DNA from: Duganella sp. sic0402
GTDB lineage: Bacteria; Pseudomonadota; Gammaproteobacteria; Burkholderiales; Burkholderiaceae_D
NCBI RefSeq assembly: GCF_019219065.1
Contig: NZ_JAHUWK010000015.1
Span: 1 to 64,000, forward strand
Direction of reading: 5' to 3'
DNA: 64,000 nt
The position numbers and the translations under genes were made by a program. Every line of letters begins with the position of its first letter. Position 1 is the stretch's first letter. Of this stretch, positions 17,495-26,522 are shown in pieces. The notes under the pieces are model-generated. The model was not told the DNA's origin. It searched no databases and saw nothing but the letters and a program-made list of their open reading frames with translations.

Positions 17495-18844
17495 ATGCCT
17501 ACCGTACTGATAATCGACGATAACGCCGCCGTCTCCGTGGCCCTCGAAGTGCTGTTCTCGCTGCACGACATCGAGGCGCTGCGCGCCGCCTCGCCCGAAG
17601 CCGGACTGGCGCTGCTGGCGCAGCACAGCGTGGATCTGGTGATCCAGGACATGAACTTCAGCACCGACACCACCTCCGGCGAGGAAGGCACGGCGCTGTT
17701 CCGCGCCATCCGCGAGCGCCATCCGGAACTGCCGGTGATCCTGCTCACCGCCTGGACCCACCTGGATGCGGCGGTGGACCTGATCAAGGGCGGCGCCGCC
17801 GATTACCTGGCCAAGCCGTGGGACGACCACAAGCTGATCGCCACGGTCAACAACCTGATTGAGCTGGGCCAGGCCAAGCGCGCCTTGCAGCAGCGGGTGC
17901 AGGCCGACTTGCGCCAGCGGCGCGAGCTGGAACGCGGCCACGACCTGCGCGGCATGGTGTTCCAGGACCCGGCCACCGAGCGCGTGGTGCACCTGGCCTG
18001 CCAGGTTGCGCGCGCCGATGTGCCGGTGCTGATTTCCGGCCCGAATGGCACCGGCAAGGAACGCATTGCGGAAATCATCCAGGCCAATTCTTCGGTGCGC
18101 AACGGGCCGTTCGTGGTGCTGAACTGCGGCGCGATCCCGTCGGAACTGATCGAGGCGGAATTATTCGGCGCCGACGCCGGCGCCTACACCGGCGCATCCA
18201 AGCCGCGAGAGGGCAAGTTTGAAGCGGCCGATGGCGGCACGCTGTTCCTCGACGAAATTGGCAACCTGCCGCTGGCCGGGCAAATGAAACTGCTGCGCGT
18301 GCTGGAAACCGGGCGCTTCGAGCGGCTCGGCTCCAACCGCGAACGCCAGGTCAAGGTGCGCGTGGTCAGCGCCACCAATGCCGACCTGCAGGCGATGATA
18401 CGTGCCGGCACCTTCCGCGAAGACCTGTTCTATCGGCTGAATGTGATCGAGCTGCGCTTGCCGCCGCTGGCGGCGCGGCCGCTGGACATCTTGCCGCTGG
18501 CGCAGCACTTCCTGGGCGCGGACAAGCAGCTGCATGCGGACGCGCATGCGGCGCTGCTGGCGCATCCGTGGCCGGGCAATGTGCGCGAGCTGAAAAACGT
18601 CATGATGCGCGCCGCCTTGCTGGCCTCGGGCGAGGTGATCAAGGCGGCCGACCTGGGCTTGCCGGCCGCGTTCAACGCGGCAGCGGGCGCCAGTGAGGAA
18701 GCCGCACGCGAACCGGACCGCGACGCCATCAGCCTGGCGCTGAGCCGTGCAGGTGGCGTGGTGGCGCAAGCGGCGGCGGAACTCGGCCTGTCGCGCCAGG
18801 CGCTGTACCGCCGCATGGAGCGGCTGGGCATCGTCCGTCCGTGA
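17495..18844 (+). CDS. NtrC-type sigma-54-dependent response regulator
   Basis: This 449-residue regulator has a receiver at residues 1-120 (IIDDN acidic pocket, phosphoacceptor Asp52 in LVIQDMNF, Lys in YLAKPW). It also has an AAA+ domain (P-loop GPNGTGKE, Walker B GGTLFLDEIGNL) and a C-terminal Fis-type helix-turn-helix (AAAELGLSRQALYRRMERLG). The sigma-54-contacting loop is GAYTGA, a functional variant of GAFTGA. The start at 17495 gives a normal receiver. It overlaps the kinase gene (TGATG). It is the obvious activator for the sigma-54 promoter at 12830 and probably for that at 63281. Confidence 0.93.
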   Translation: MPTVLIIDDNAAVSVALEVLFSLHDIEALRAASPEAGLALLAQHSVDLVIQDMNFSTDTTSGEEGTALFRAIRERHPELPVILLTAWTHLDAAVDLIKGGAADYLAKPWDDHKLIATVNNLIELGQAKRALQQRVQADLRQRRELERGHDLRGMVFQDPATERVVHLACQVARADVPVLISGPNGTGKERIAEIIQANSSVRNGPFVVLNCGAIPSELIEAELFGADAGAYTGASKPREGKFEAADGGTLFLDEIGNLPLAGQMKLLRVLETGRFERLGSNRERQVKVRVVSATNADLQAMIRAGTFREDLFYRLNVIELRLPPLAARPLDILPLAQHFLGADKQLHADAHAALLAHPWPGNVRELKNVMMRAALLASGEVIKAADLGLPAAFNAAAGASEEAAREPDRDAISLALSRAGGVVAQAAAELGLSRQALYRRMERLGIVRP

Positions 18845-20190
18845 TGGCGCCCGCTCCCGGCTCGCGTCCACGTCCGCAAGGCATACGGCTGTCGCTGCTG
18901 ACGCGCTGGACCGCGCTGATCGGCACCCTGCTCACGGTCGGCATCCTGATCGCCCTGGCGCTGGAACACTTTTTCCCGGCGCGGCCAGGGCTGGTGATCG
19001 GCATCTGCCTGCTGTGCGTGCTGCCGATCTGTATCATCACCATTCGCGCCGAGCTGCAGCGCATGCTGTCGCTGTTCCGCGCGCTGACCGGCACTGTCAC
19101 CAGCTATCAGGATGGCGACTTCTCTTTCAGCCTGCACTGGCCGCAGAACGATGAACTGAGCGACCTGGTGGCCGCCCACAACGCGCTCGGCGCCGTGCTG
19201 CGCCAGCAACGGCTGGACTTGGTGCAGCGCGAGCTGCTGCTCGACACCATGGTGCAGAACACCCCGGTGGCGATGCTGCTGGTCAGCGAGTCCGGCCCTA
19301 TCGTCTACGCCAACGTGGCCGCGCGCCAGTTGCTCAGCGAAGGCCGCAAGCTGGAAGGCCACAAGCTGAACGACATTCTAGCCAATGTCGCACCGGAGCT
19401 GCTGGAGGCGCTGGCGCGCGGCGGCGACGGCCTGTTCACCACCAAGGATGACGAAGAGGAAGAGGTGTATCACCTGGCCCGCCGCAGCTTCAACCTGAAT
19501 GGCCGCAAGCACGAACTGCTGCTGCTGCGCCAGCTGACCATGGAGCTGCGCCGGCAGGAGGTACAGACGTGGAAGAAAGTGATCCGCGTGATCAGCCACG
19601 AACTGAATAACTCGCTGGCGCCACTGACTTCGCTGGCCCACTCCGGCGCCGAACTGGTACGGCGCGGACAGACCGAAAAGCTGCCGCAGATCCTCGGCAC
19701 CATCGAGGAACGCACACGCCATCTGGAGAGCTTCATCCTCGGCTACGCGCGCTTCGCCAAGCTGCCGGCGCCGCGCCTGGAAACCCAGCACTGGCAGCCC
19801 TTCATCACACAATTGGGCGAACAGGTAGTATTCACGCTGGCCGGCGAAGCGCCGGCGGAAGCCAGCGCCTTCGATCCGGCCCAGCTGGAGCAGGCGCTGA
19901 TCAATCTTTTGAAGAATGCACACGAATCCGGGTCGCCCGCCAGTGAAGTCTGTATCGAAGTGCGGCGCCTGCACGAAGGCATCCGCATCGATGTGCTGGA
20001 CCGTGGCCCCGGCATGAACGACGCCGTGCTGACCAACGCGCTGGTGCCGTTCTACTCGACCAAGCGCAGCGGCACCGGCCTGGGCCTGGCGCTGGCGCGC
20101 GAGATCGCCGAGGCGCACGGCGGCCGGATCACGCTGGCCAACCGCGAAGGCGGCGGCCTGACGGTGACGATGATTTTGCCGTTGGCCTGA
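18844..20190 (+). CDS. Membrane sensor histidine kinase (NtrB-like)
   Basis: The kinase has 448 residues: two close TM helices (residues 17-70), a HAMP/PAS-like linker (NTPVAMLLVSESGPIVYANVAARQLL), the H-box VISHELNNSLAPL, the N-box ALINLLKNAHESG and the G2 box GTGLGLALAREIAEAHGG. The periplasmic loop between the TMs is very short, so sensing is probably within the membrane or through a partner such as the transporter. A GTG at 18841 is an alternative start. It is the partner of the NtrC-type regulator it overlaps. Confidence 0.92.
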   Translation: MAPAPGSRPRPQGIRLSLLTRWTALIGTLLTVGILIALALEHFFPARPGLVIGICLLCVLPICIITIRAELQRMLSLFRALTGTVTSYQDGDFSFSLHWPQNDELSDLVAAHNALGAVLRQQRLDLVQRELLLDTMVQNTPVAMLLVSESGPIVYANVAARQLLSEGRKLEGHKLNDILANVAPELLEALARGGDGLFTTKDDEEEEVYHLARRSFNLNGRKHELLLLRQLTMELRRQEVQTWKKVIRVISHELNNSLAPLTSLAHSGAELVRRGQTEKLPQILGTIEERTRHLESFILGYARFAKLPAPRLETQHWQPFITQLGEQVVFTLAGEAPAEASAFDPAQLEQALINLLKNAHESGSPASEVCIEVRRLHEGIRIDVLDRGPGMNDAVLTNALVPFYSTKRSGTGLGLALAREIAEAHGGRITLANREGGGLTVTMILPLA

Positions 20191-20202
20191 TAAACTAGCG
20201 GG

Positions 20203-20378
20203 ATGTACACCATCCAGCCCCCTACCGCCCGTTTCGACCAGCCCGGCCACCCGCCGGCCACCATCACTGAAATGCTGGGCGTGCGTAGTCTGCATCTCGG
20301 CACCTCATGGGTGCAGGGTGCGATGCGCATTTCCAAGCCAGACAATATCGAACTGGAATACGTGCAGATGATGATGAT
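20203..20378 (+). pseudogene. Spermidine synthase-like gene, 5' fragment split by the island
   Basis: Fifty-eight host codons starting MYTIQPPTARFDQPGHPPAT read up to the ATG run, then enter element DNA and stop after Ile-Leu (TGA at 20383). The matching 3' part starts at 44446. Joining codons 1-57 to 44446-45051 restores a continuous 258-residue protein that aligns end to end with the complete copy at 22209-22994. The interruption is therefore clean, with no bases lost. Confidence 0.93.
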
Positions 20379-20400
20379 TCTTTGACCTATTTGACACACC
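20374..20400. other. attL: left junction of the integrated element
   Basis: Host sequence GTGCAGATGATGATGAT passes into the element arm TCTTTGACCTATTTGACACA. ATGAT (20374-20378) is the stretch shared with the right junction and with the reconstructed target. The arm is the inverted counterpart of the right end (44421-44445). Joining the two ends gives a 52 bp attP whose halves are inverted repeats with 24 of 26 positions matching; its centre falls on the first AT of the shared core. Confidence 0.9.
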
Positions 20401-20455
20401 TACATGCTACTCGGATGGATATAATCTGTACCCTCCGTCACCACCCTTGTAGCTC

Positions 20456-22201
20456 ATGCCAGTAGCATACTCATACGTCCGGTTTTCCTCCCTAGAGCAG
20501 CAGAAAGGTGACTCACTTCGCCGCCAGATGACGGCCTCCGCGCAGTATGCAGCACAGCACGGCCTTGTCCTTGACGACTCACTCCATGTCCACGACCTCG
20601 GCGTCTCCGCCTTCCACGGCTCCAACTATGAGCATGGCGCGTTAGGCCAATTCATCGCCGCAATCGACAGCGGTAAAATCTCTCCAGATTCATACCTACT
20701 GGTGGAGTCGCTTGATCGTTTATCTCGCTTGCCGGTAACTGAAGCACTTGCCATTTTCCAGCAGATCATCAACCGGGGCATCACCATTGTTACCCTGACC
20801 GACTCTGCGATTTACAGCAAAGAACGCTTGAAAAATGATTGGTTGCCGCTGTTGACCGCATTGGTCAGCATGTCACGCGCCCATGAAGAGTCAGCGATTA
20901 AATCCAAGCGTGTAAAGGCTGCATGGGATGCCAAGAAGGAGAGAGCCAAACAGCAAAAAGAAGTGCTGTCAAAGCGGTGCCCGTGGTGGCTCAAAGCTTC
21001 CGAAGATAGGACACACTACGAAATCATTGAAGAAAAGGCCGAGATCGTTCGGAAGATGTTCCAAATGTCTAAGAACGGCATGGGCGGCTGGAGCATCGTT
21101 CGTCATCTAAATGAGCAAGGTATCCCGACTATCCAACGTGCGAAGTATTGGTCGAGCAGTTCAGTAAATTTCACGCTGAAGAACATTGCCGCCATCGGTG
21201 TACTTCAACTTGATCAAGACCATAATGGTCAGACCACGACCAACACCTTTGTGGAGGACTATTATCCTCCAGTCATCGACAAATCGATTTTCTACGAAGT
21301 GCAAGCCCTTCGGAAAGAGCGTGACCGCGATACCGGATCAATTTCGGCAGGTCGAAAGGGACGCTACCTTAATATCTTTCAAGGCATAGTGAAGTGTGGT
21401 TACTGTGGGACCGGAATGCATGTCCGGAATCGATCCGCTACGCGCCCCGGAAACCTCTACTGCGGAAAGTCATTGGAAGGTGCTGGTTGCATCGGCACTT
21501 CGTACAATATCGGAGACTTGGAAACCGAGTTTATGCAGTTTACTCGCGAACTCGATACCCTCCGCATACTCGGAGATGAGACAGGCAAGAACGCGATCAA
21601 TGCCAAACGAAGTGAACTGGCCGCTTGTGAAGGCAAGTTGGAAGATGCCGAGAAGCGGTTCAACAATTTGATGGTTGCAGTGGAGACTGGCGGTGATATC
21701 AAGATGTTGGTCATGCGGATACGCAGCCTTGAAGGCCAAATGAATGAGCTGAAGAAACAGCGCCTGGAACTCCAGAGTGAGCTTCAATCTTTGACGAACA
21801 CTGCACAGGATGAACAGCATTCTTACGCGGCGTTAATCGAATTGATGGAGGAGCTTAAATCGATGGATGCCGAGCCGGAAGAACGAATGCAGTTCAGGAT
21901 GCGTATGCAGTCTGAGATCCAGAAGGTTGTTCGTAAATTATTGCTATTTTCCGGCGGTCCTTGCAAGCCAGTTTTTCGAGAAGAGGTTGAGCGAGTCACC
22001 GCTGAATTGAGGGACGCCGGATATGAAGAAGATCGCATCAACGCTTATTTCGATACCCAGATCAAACCTGATAGGACGAAGCACTACTTCATAGCCTTCA
22101 TGCGCAACGGTATTGTTCGAAGCGTGAAGGATGGCGAGGTCTTAGAAACCGATCAGAATCCCGACAGTGATCTTGATTCCGGGCGGTTGAAAGCGGCGTG
22201 A
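20456..22201 (+). CDS. Large serine recombinase (integrase)
   Basis: This is a 581-residue integrase. The N-terminal resolvase domain has the catalytic Ser11 in YVRFSSLEQ, conserved LRRQ and VESLDRLSR. It is followed by the Recombinase domain (GWSIVRHLNEQGIPT) and a zinc-ribbon (VKCGYCGTGM ... YCGKSLEGAGC). A long coiled coil (about residues 385-450), typical for control of directionality, and a C-terminal tail complete it. It lies 56 bp inside attL, as usual for such elements, and presumably carries out attP x attB integration. A TATAAT at 20420-20425 is upstream. No separate excision factor was recognised. Confidence 0.95.
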   Translation: MPVAYSYVRFSSLEQQKGDSLRRQMTASAQYAAQHGLVLDDSLHVHDLGVSAFHGSNYEHGALGQFIAAIDSGKISPDSYLLVESLDRLSRLPVTEALAIFQQIINRGITIVTLTDSAIYSKERLKNDWLPLLTALVSMSRAHEESAIKSKRVKAAWDAKKERAKQQKEVLSKRCPWWLKASEDRTHYEIIEEKAEIVRKMFQMSKNGMGGWSIVRHLNEQGIPTIQRAKYWSSSSVNFTLKNIAAIGVLQLDQDHNGQTTTNTFVEDYYPPVIDKSIFYEVQALRKERDRDTGSISAGRKGRYLNIFQGIVKCGYCGTGMHVRNRSATRPGNLYCGKSLEGAGCIGTSYNIGDLETEFMQFTRELDTLRILGDETGKNAINAKRSELAACEGKLEDAEKRFNNLMVAVETGGDIKMLVMRIRSLEGQMNELKKQRLELQSELQSLTNTAQDEQHSYAALIELMEELKSMDAEPEERMQFRMRMQSEIQKVVRKLLLFSGGPCKPVFREEVERVTAELRDAGYEEDRINAYFDTQIKPDRTKHYFIAFMRNGIVRSVKDGEVLETDQNPDSDLDSGRLKAA

Positions 22202-22208
22202 TATCGAA

Positions 22209-22994
22209 TTACTGCTGATCGAGCATCCAACCTTTTAAACCGTTGACCCAATTTTTGGCCGGTAGGTTTAAGGTCTTCTTTATGTGGGCGGCGCGTTCAT
22301 AGAGCACGCTGAAATCCAACGACGGCGATTTCTTGAAAGCGACGACAACGATGTTGGCGTCGTGGACTTCCGGTAGCCACACAACGGCGTCAAACACCAA
22401 CTCCATGGTTTGCAGGTTCTTGTCGTAGTTGGTGAAGTCGTCGCCAAAGACGTTAGCCGTCATTATTCCGTCGTCACTCAGGCAATCGAAGCAGCCTTGA
22501 TAAAACTCTTGTGAGTCAAGGACTGGACCGCGCGCCTCTTGGTCATATAAGTCCACTTGCAGCACATCGACTGTGCCATGATTTGCTTTGTCGAGGACGA
22601 AATCGAGTGCGTTCATCTCCACCACATTGAGACGATCATCGTTTGGAGGCAGGCCGAATTGAGCCTCACACATGGCAATCACGTTGGGATTGAGTTCAAT
22701 AGCAGTGATTCGGGCGTGAGGGACACGGCGATAGCAGAACTTGGTCAGCGCAGAACTGCCCAGACCCAATTGAACAATGTGACGAGGGCTTTCATCGAAT
22801 AAAAGCCACATCATCATCATTTGAACATATTCAAGTTCGATGTTGTCAGGCTTGGAAAGCCTCATAGCCCCCTGCACCCACGAAGTGCCAAGGTGGAGGC
22901 TGCGCACTCCTTCAAATTCTGTGATGGTGGCTGGAGGATAACCCGGCTGTTCGAACCGGACGCTAGCGGCAGATAACTTTGAGGACTTAGACAT
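22209..22994 (-). CDS. Spermidine synthase-like protein: full replacement of the gene disrupted by the element
   Basis: This 261-residue protein has the SpeE/methyltransferase Rossmann fold (VQLGLGSSALTKF, TAIELNPNVIAMC, DVLQVDLYD, GIMTANVFGDDF). Compared by eye with the split host gene, it aligns over the whole length without gaps after the first 14 residues, with roughly four fifths of positions identical. Its codons are more AT-rich. It is convergent with the integrase, 7 bp away. It should supply the function lost on insertion. The codons around its own ATGATGATGATG run are synonymously different from the host target (GTT-CAA for GTG-CAG, CTT-TTA for CTG-CTC). Confidence 0.9.
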   Translation of the reverse strand: MSKSSKLSAASVRFEQPGYPPATITEFEGVRSLHLGTSWVQGAMRLSKPDNIELEYVQMMMMWLLFDESPRHIVQLGLGSSALTKFCYRRVPHARITAIELNPNVIAMCEAQFGLPPNDDRLNVVEMNALDFVLDKANHGTVDVLQVDLYDQEARGPVLDSQEFYQGCFDCLSDDGIMTANVFGDDFTNYDKNLQTMELVFDAVVWLPEVHDANIVVVAFKKSPSLDFSVLYERAAHIKKTLNLPAKNWVNGLKGWMLDQQ

Positions 22995-23128
22995 ATCCCG
23001 CTAGTTTAACAGCCTGAAGCCAAGAAAATCATATGCTCGCTTCCGGCTGAATTCTGGAGACTGTTGATCGATCAGAAAATTAAATCGAAGCGAATGAAAG
23101 AGCTGCGATCAAGGCTTTTTAAAATTGA

Positions 23129-23521
23129 TTATGGCGCGTTCTGCAACTGATCAACCAACTCTTCAATGAGGTATCGCTGATGCGGCTGAAGCGCTTGGAT
23201 TTTCGCCGCAAGCACCATGAGTTCCGGCGTTGGGTTGATCTCTTGACTGCCGGACTCTCCCACCATTTTCGACGCTGGCCCGTAGTGGAGCCAGTGCTCG
23301 TCCACGTTCAACCATTTCGCGATGGTCTTCAATTTGTCGTTCGTCGGAATAGCTCGCCCCGTAATCCATTTGTGAGCAGTCTGTGCCGTTATGGCTTCGC
23401 CGTTGTAGCGCAGATTGAATCGCAACGCGAGTTCAGTCGCACCGTTCACTGGATCGGAACTGCGGCGTAGAGCTAACTTCAACCGGCTGGAAAAGCCTGC
23501 TTTTTCTTCAATGGTAGGCAT
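23129..23521 (-). CDS. XRE-type phage-repressor-like regulator
   Basis: This is a 130-residue protein starting MPTIEEKAGFSSRLKLALRR. Residues 10-70 hold a helix-turn-helix of phage-repressor style (GEAITAQTAHKWITGRAIPTNDKLKTIAKWLNVDEHWL). A helical tail (MVLAAKIQALQPHQRYLIEELVDQL) may mediate oligomerisation. The reading frame extends 15 codons upstream, but the start at 23521 matches relatives. It is divergent from the lipoprotein gene across a perfect 10 bp inverted repeat. It is the likely master repressor of the element, although direct targets are not known. Confidence 0.8.
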   Translation of the reverse strand: MPTIEEKAGFSSRLKLALRRSSDPVNGATELALRFNLRYNGEAITAQTAHKWITGRAIPTNDKLKTIAKWLNVDEHWLHYGPASKMVGESGSQEINPTPELMVLAAKIQALQPHQRYLIEELVDQLQNAP

Positions 23522-23570
23522 GCCACGAATTCTCCGCGACATCACCTCTATGCACGTCAACCACACGGGC

Positions 23571-23619
23571 TAATTTTATCGCAATTGGTTTAAAAATCTT
23601 CTCAATTAGGATAAAATTA
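23571..23619. promoter_or_regulatory. Divergent promoter region with inverted repeats (repressor operator)
   Basis: TAATTTTATC (23571-23580) and GATAAAATTA (23610-23619) are perfect inverted 10-mers 29 bp apart. Inside them CAATTGG and CAATTAGG form a second loose pair. The block lies between the start of the repressor gene and the lipoprotein gene, the expected place for autoregulation. Confidence 0.6.
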
Positions 23620-23653
23620 ACTTGCATTTTGGCAATTAACTCTAGGAGCATGA

Positions 23654-25060
23654 ATGAGCATACGTACAGTCGCGGCCATTGCAGCCGCATCGATTACCTT
23701 AGTAGCATGCGGCGGTGGAGGTGGTGGCGGATCATCGTCCGCGCCGGTCACGCCGCCGACACCTGCAACGCCAGCACCAACCGTAACGATGACGGTTAGT
23801 CAGCCGAAGATAACACTTGGTACATCGGCCACGATCACATGGTCATCGACAAACGCCACTTCGTGCACGGCGTCGGATGGTTGGTCTGGCACTCAGGCGA
23901 TTTCCGGCACATCGGCACAAACGCCGAATTCCTCTGGATCGTTGACCTACACATTGACCTGTACTGGTGCTGGCGGCAGCGCAAAACAATCAGTGGTGCT
24001 GATCGTTCCGATTCCGGTCTTGAAATCGTCGTATGAAAACAAAGTCACAGCAGGCCAGAAGCTTGGGCCACAATCGCTGCCAGCCGAAGTTCCATCTTCT
24101 AACTCGGTAGCCTTCGCTGACTTCTTCCAAGACGGCAGCTATTCGATGGTTACTCACACGCTGGAGTACATCGATGCCGGTTGGTCGAAGACTACATACG
24201 GCCACATCAAATTCTATAAACGTGATGCCGCTGGAACGTGGATCGATAACACTGCTGCACTGATCAAAGATAACGTGGGATGCCTTCATCCGCGTAAAGC
24301 AGTTGTGGCCGACTTCAATGGCGATGGCAAACCTGATGTGTTTTTTGCCTGCCACGGCTACGACAAAGACCCATGGCCAGGGGAACAGCCTCATGTTCTA
24401 CTCAGCCAGCAAGACGGCACATACACGAACGTAACGCTGCCAGTAACTTGCTTCTGCCATTCCGCAAGTGCTGTTGATTTCAAGGGCACAGGTTACGCCG
24501 ACATCGTTGTGACCAATAACTTGGCGCCGTCTGCGCCGTTCTTCTTCCGCAATAATAAAGGCAGCTTCACGGTCGATACCGCCAGCCTGCCTAATACGCT
24601 GACCAATAAAGCATTATTCTCCACCGAGTTCATCGATTTCAACAGCGATGGCAAATACGATCTGTGGATCGGTGGGAATGAGCCTGGATCAACTGACAGC
24701 GGCGATGCTGGAACGATGGCATCGCAGATCATTCTGAACGATGGCAGTGACGGCTTCCTGAAATCGAAGACCTACGATTTGCCGACCGTGCCTGATTACG
24801 GATTGCCACTCGATATCGTGTACCAAAGCGGCAAAGTGTATCTGCTTCGCACCAACATTGGCGGCGGTCCTGAGAACTACGGCAAATCGTTCTACACAAC
24901 TGCGGCAATTCAATCCATCGATTTCACCACACTGAAATCGTCCGTGGTCTACGCCCATAGCGGTGCTTACGCCAACGGCATGCAGTGGGTGAATTGGCTG
25001 ATCCCATACAACAGCGCAGTAGTGGCAATGGATAAGGCTTACACCATATCAGTCAACTAA
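23654..25060 (+). CDS. Lipoprotein with VCBS/FG-GAP-type repeats
   Basis: This 468-residue protein has a lipoprotein signal (ITLVACGGGGGGG: lipobox LVAC with lipidated Cys19), a Gly/Ser/Pro-rich linker and an Ig-like region (residues 45-115, VTMTVSQPKITLGTSATITWSSTNATSCTAS). At least three FG-GAP/VCBS Ca-binding-like repeats follow (VVADFNGDGKPDVFF, AVDFKGTGYADIVV, FIDFNSDGKYDLWIG), probably a beta-propeller. It is likely on the outer membrane surface and could bind sugars or act as an adhesin. Its base composition is nearer to the host than the replication genes, suggesting separately acquired cargo. Confidence 0.8.
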   Translation: MSIRTVAAIAAASITLVACGGGGGGGSSSAPVTPPTPATPAPTVTMTVSQPKITLGTSATITWSSTNATSCTASDGWSGTQAISGTSAQTPNSSGSLTYTLTCTGAGGSAKQSVVLIVPIPVLKSSYENKVTAGQKLGPQSLPAEVPSSNSVAFADFFQDGSYSMVTHTLEYIDAGWSKTTYGHIKFYKRDAAGTWIDNTAALIKDNVGCLHPRKAVVADFNGDGKPDVFFACHGYDKDPWPGEQPHVLLSQQDGTYTNVTLPVTCFCHSASAVDFKGTGYADIVVTNNLAPSAPFFFRNNKGSFTVDTASLPNTLTNKALFSTEFIDFNSDGKYDLWIGGNEPGSTDSGDAGTMASQIILNDGSDGFLKSKTYDLPTVPDYGLPLDIVYQSGKVYLLRTNIGGGPENYGKSFYTTAAIQSIDFTTLKSSVVYAHSGAYANGMQWVNWLIPYNSAVVAMDKAYTISVN

Positions 25061-25080
25061 TCCGATAGCCCGGACAGCGG

Positions 25081-25109
25081 CAGCACGAAGATCGATTTAC
25101 TTCGTGCTG
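25081..25109 (+). terminator. Hairpin after the lipoprotein gene
   Basis: CAGCACGAAG and CTTCGTGCTG form a perfect 10 bp stem around a 9-nt loop, 20 bp after the lipoprotein stop, followed by GCGTTTCTGG. It is a plausible terminator, although the U tract is short. Confidence 0.55.
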
Positions 25110-25146
25110 GCGTTTCTGGTCTTCTGCAAGAAACATGGAAATCGAA

Positions 25147-26289
25147 ATGAAAAAAATATTGATCTCTGCTGTGCTGACTATATCCTGTATGGGCGCACAA
25201 GCGGCCAGCTTCGATTGTGCCAAAGCATACACCCCTATCGAAAAAACCATCTGCGCTGATGGTCGGCTTTCCGAGCTTGATAGCCAACTGATGCAGGTCT
25301 ATAAAAAATCATTGACCGAATCGGCAAGTGCAGATGCCATCAAGGCTGAACAACGACTATGGTTGAAGGAGGTTAGAAATTCATGTCAGGACGTGGCGTG
25401 TTTAAAATCGGCCTACTCGAATCGGATCTCTGCGTTGACTGCCTCGCCAGTTTCAAACGTAGTGGAATCCACCAAAGCTGTCACACCGGACAACCGACAT
25501 CCCGAACAGCAGACCAGTCAAACCAATAACGTCGAGTCAATTGCGGCACCAACAGCAAAAGCCGATGCTGACGTTGTACAGCCTCAGTCCATATCCACCA
25601 CCAAGCCGGTTGAAACGAAAGCAGAGACTGCTACAACACCGACAGAGGAAACTGAAGTCTCGCCGCCTAGCGCTGGTATTTCAGGTGTCTTCAATGCCAT
25701 CTATTTCGTACTGACCGCGTTATTCATTGCCGGTCTCGTGAACCCCAAGTGGATTCTACGTTGGGACGCGAACCCAAGCCGAAAAAAACTGACCGGGTAT
25801 TTCTTCGCACTGGTTCTGCCGGTTGGCTTACTTGGTGAATTCACTAAGAGCGAAGCAACAAGGAAGTATGAGGCCAAGGTGATTGCAGCGAAAGAAGCAC
25901 AGAAGAAAGCAGAAGCAGAGGCCAAGCAGCGTGAACGTGATCGTGCCGTCGCAGCCAGTCATGCAAGCAGTAGTGAGTCGCGCCAAATGTCTCCGCAGCA
26001 GTTGAAAGATATGTGCAATAAAGGATCGATGTACGCATTGGCCTACATGAATTTAAAAACCTCTGGACAGCCTTTTGGAAGCCTTTTCGCAAATATGGAT
26101 GAGGATTTGACAGCGTACCCTTCAAGCATGAGACCATCGATCCAGACCATTTGGAAAAAAATGTTCAAGATGGTTGATGCCGGTCGAGATCCGCGAATGC
26201 AAGGTGGCAGCGCACAGCAGACGGAAGTTGCGGTGGCATTTAGCGTTGGCTGCGTGCGTGCCTTGCAAGGTTCTGGATTGATTGACTGA
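25147..26289 (+). CDS. Secreted/membrane protein with LprI-like N-terminal domain
   Basis: The 380-residue product has a signal peptide (MKKILISAVLTISCMGAQA). A DUF1311/LprI-like four-Cys domain follows in residues 20-100 (FDCAKAYTPIEKTICADGRLSELDSQLMQVYKK ... WLKEVRNSCQDVACL). Then come a Thr/Pro-rich linker, one or two TM helices around residues 180-240 and a charged coiled coil (EAKVIAAKEAQKKAEAEAKQ). LprI-like domains are known as lysozyme inhibitors or periplasmic binders; the role of this chimera is unknown. ATG 25147 is chosen because the signal peptide starts there. Confidence 0.7.
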   Translation: MKKILISAVLTISCMGAQAASFDCAKAYTPIEKTICADGRLSELDSQLMQVYKKSLTESASADAIKAEQRLWLKEVRNSCQDVACLKSAYSNRISALTASPVSNVVESTKAVTPDNRHPEQQTSQTNNVESIAAPTAKADADVVQPQSISTTKPVETKAETATTPTEETEVSPPSAGISGVFNAIYFVLTALFIAGLVNPKWILRWDANPSRKKLTGYFFALVLPVGLLGEFTKSEATRKYEAKVIAAKEAQKKAEAEAKQRERDRAVAASHASSSESRQMSPQQLKDMCNKGSMYALAYMNLKTSGQPFGSLFANMDEDLTAYPSSMRPSIQTIWKKMFKMVDAGRDPRMQGGSAQQTEVAVAFSVGCVRALQGSGLID

Positions 26290-26324
26290 TTGCCTAAATA
26301 GACCTGACGAGGAGTACGCATAAG

Positions 26325-26522
26325 ATGGCCTTCGTTCTAACCGGCGCTGTCATCGTTGAAGATCGCGGAAGCCTGATTAGCTATCGCAAGCGATGTGGGT
26401 CTTGCGGCTACATTGAAGGCGGTAGCACGACCAGCAGTGCGCCATTAGTCGGCGCAGTGTCGGTCGGCTCATTCACCTGTCAGAAGTGCCGATCCATCAA
26501 CGAGCTGCGGATTCAAGGATGA
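26325..26522 (+). CDS. Small zinc-ribbon-like protein
   Basis: This 65-residue protein has two CxxC knuckles, CGSC and CQKC, separated by 29 residues (KRCGSCGYIEGG ... SFTCQKCRSINEL), consistent with a single zinc ribbon. It lies 35 bp after the LprI-like gene and its stop overlaps the next ATG (ATGA), so translation is probably coupled. No specific function can be given. Confidence 0.6.
   Translation: MAFVLTGAVIVEDRGSLISYRKRCGSCGYIEGGSTTSSAPLVGAVSVGSFTCQKCRSINELRIQG

Noticed and set aside
20391..20425. Integrase promoter using TTGACA inside the attP arm and TATAAT at 20420
   Set aside because: The spacer would be 23 bp, too long for an ordinary sigma-70 promoter. The TATAAT may be used with another upstream element.
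25071..25076. Single CGGACA after the lipoprotein gene as a further regulon site
   Set aside because: It is isolated, with no cluster and no sigma-54 promoter nearby; a single hexamer is expected by chance.
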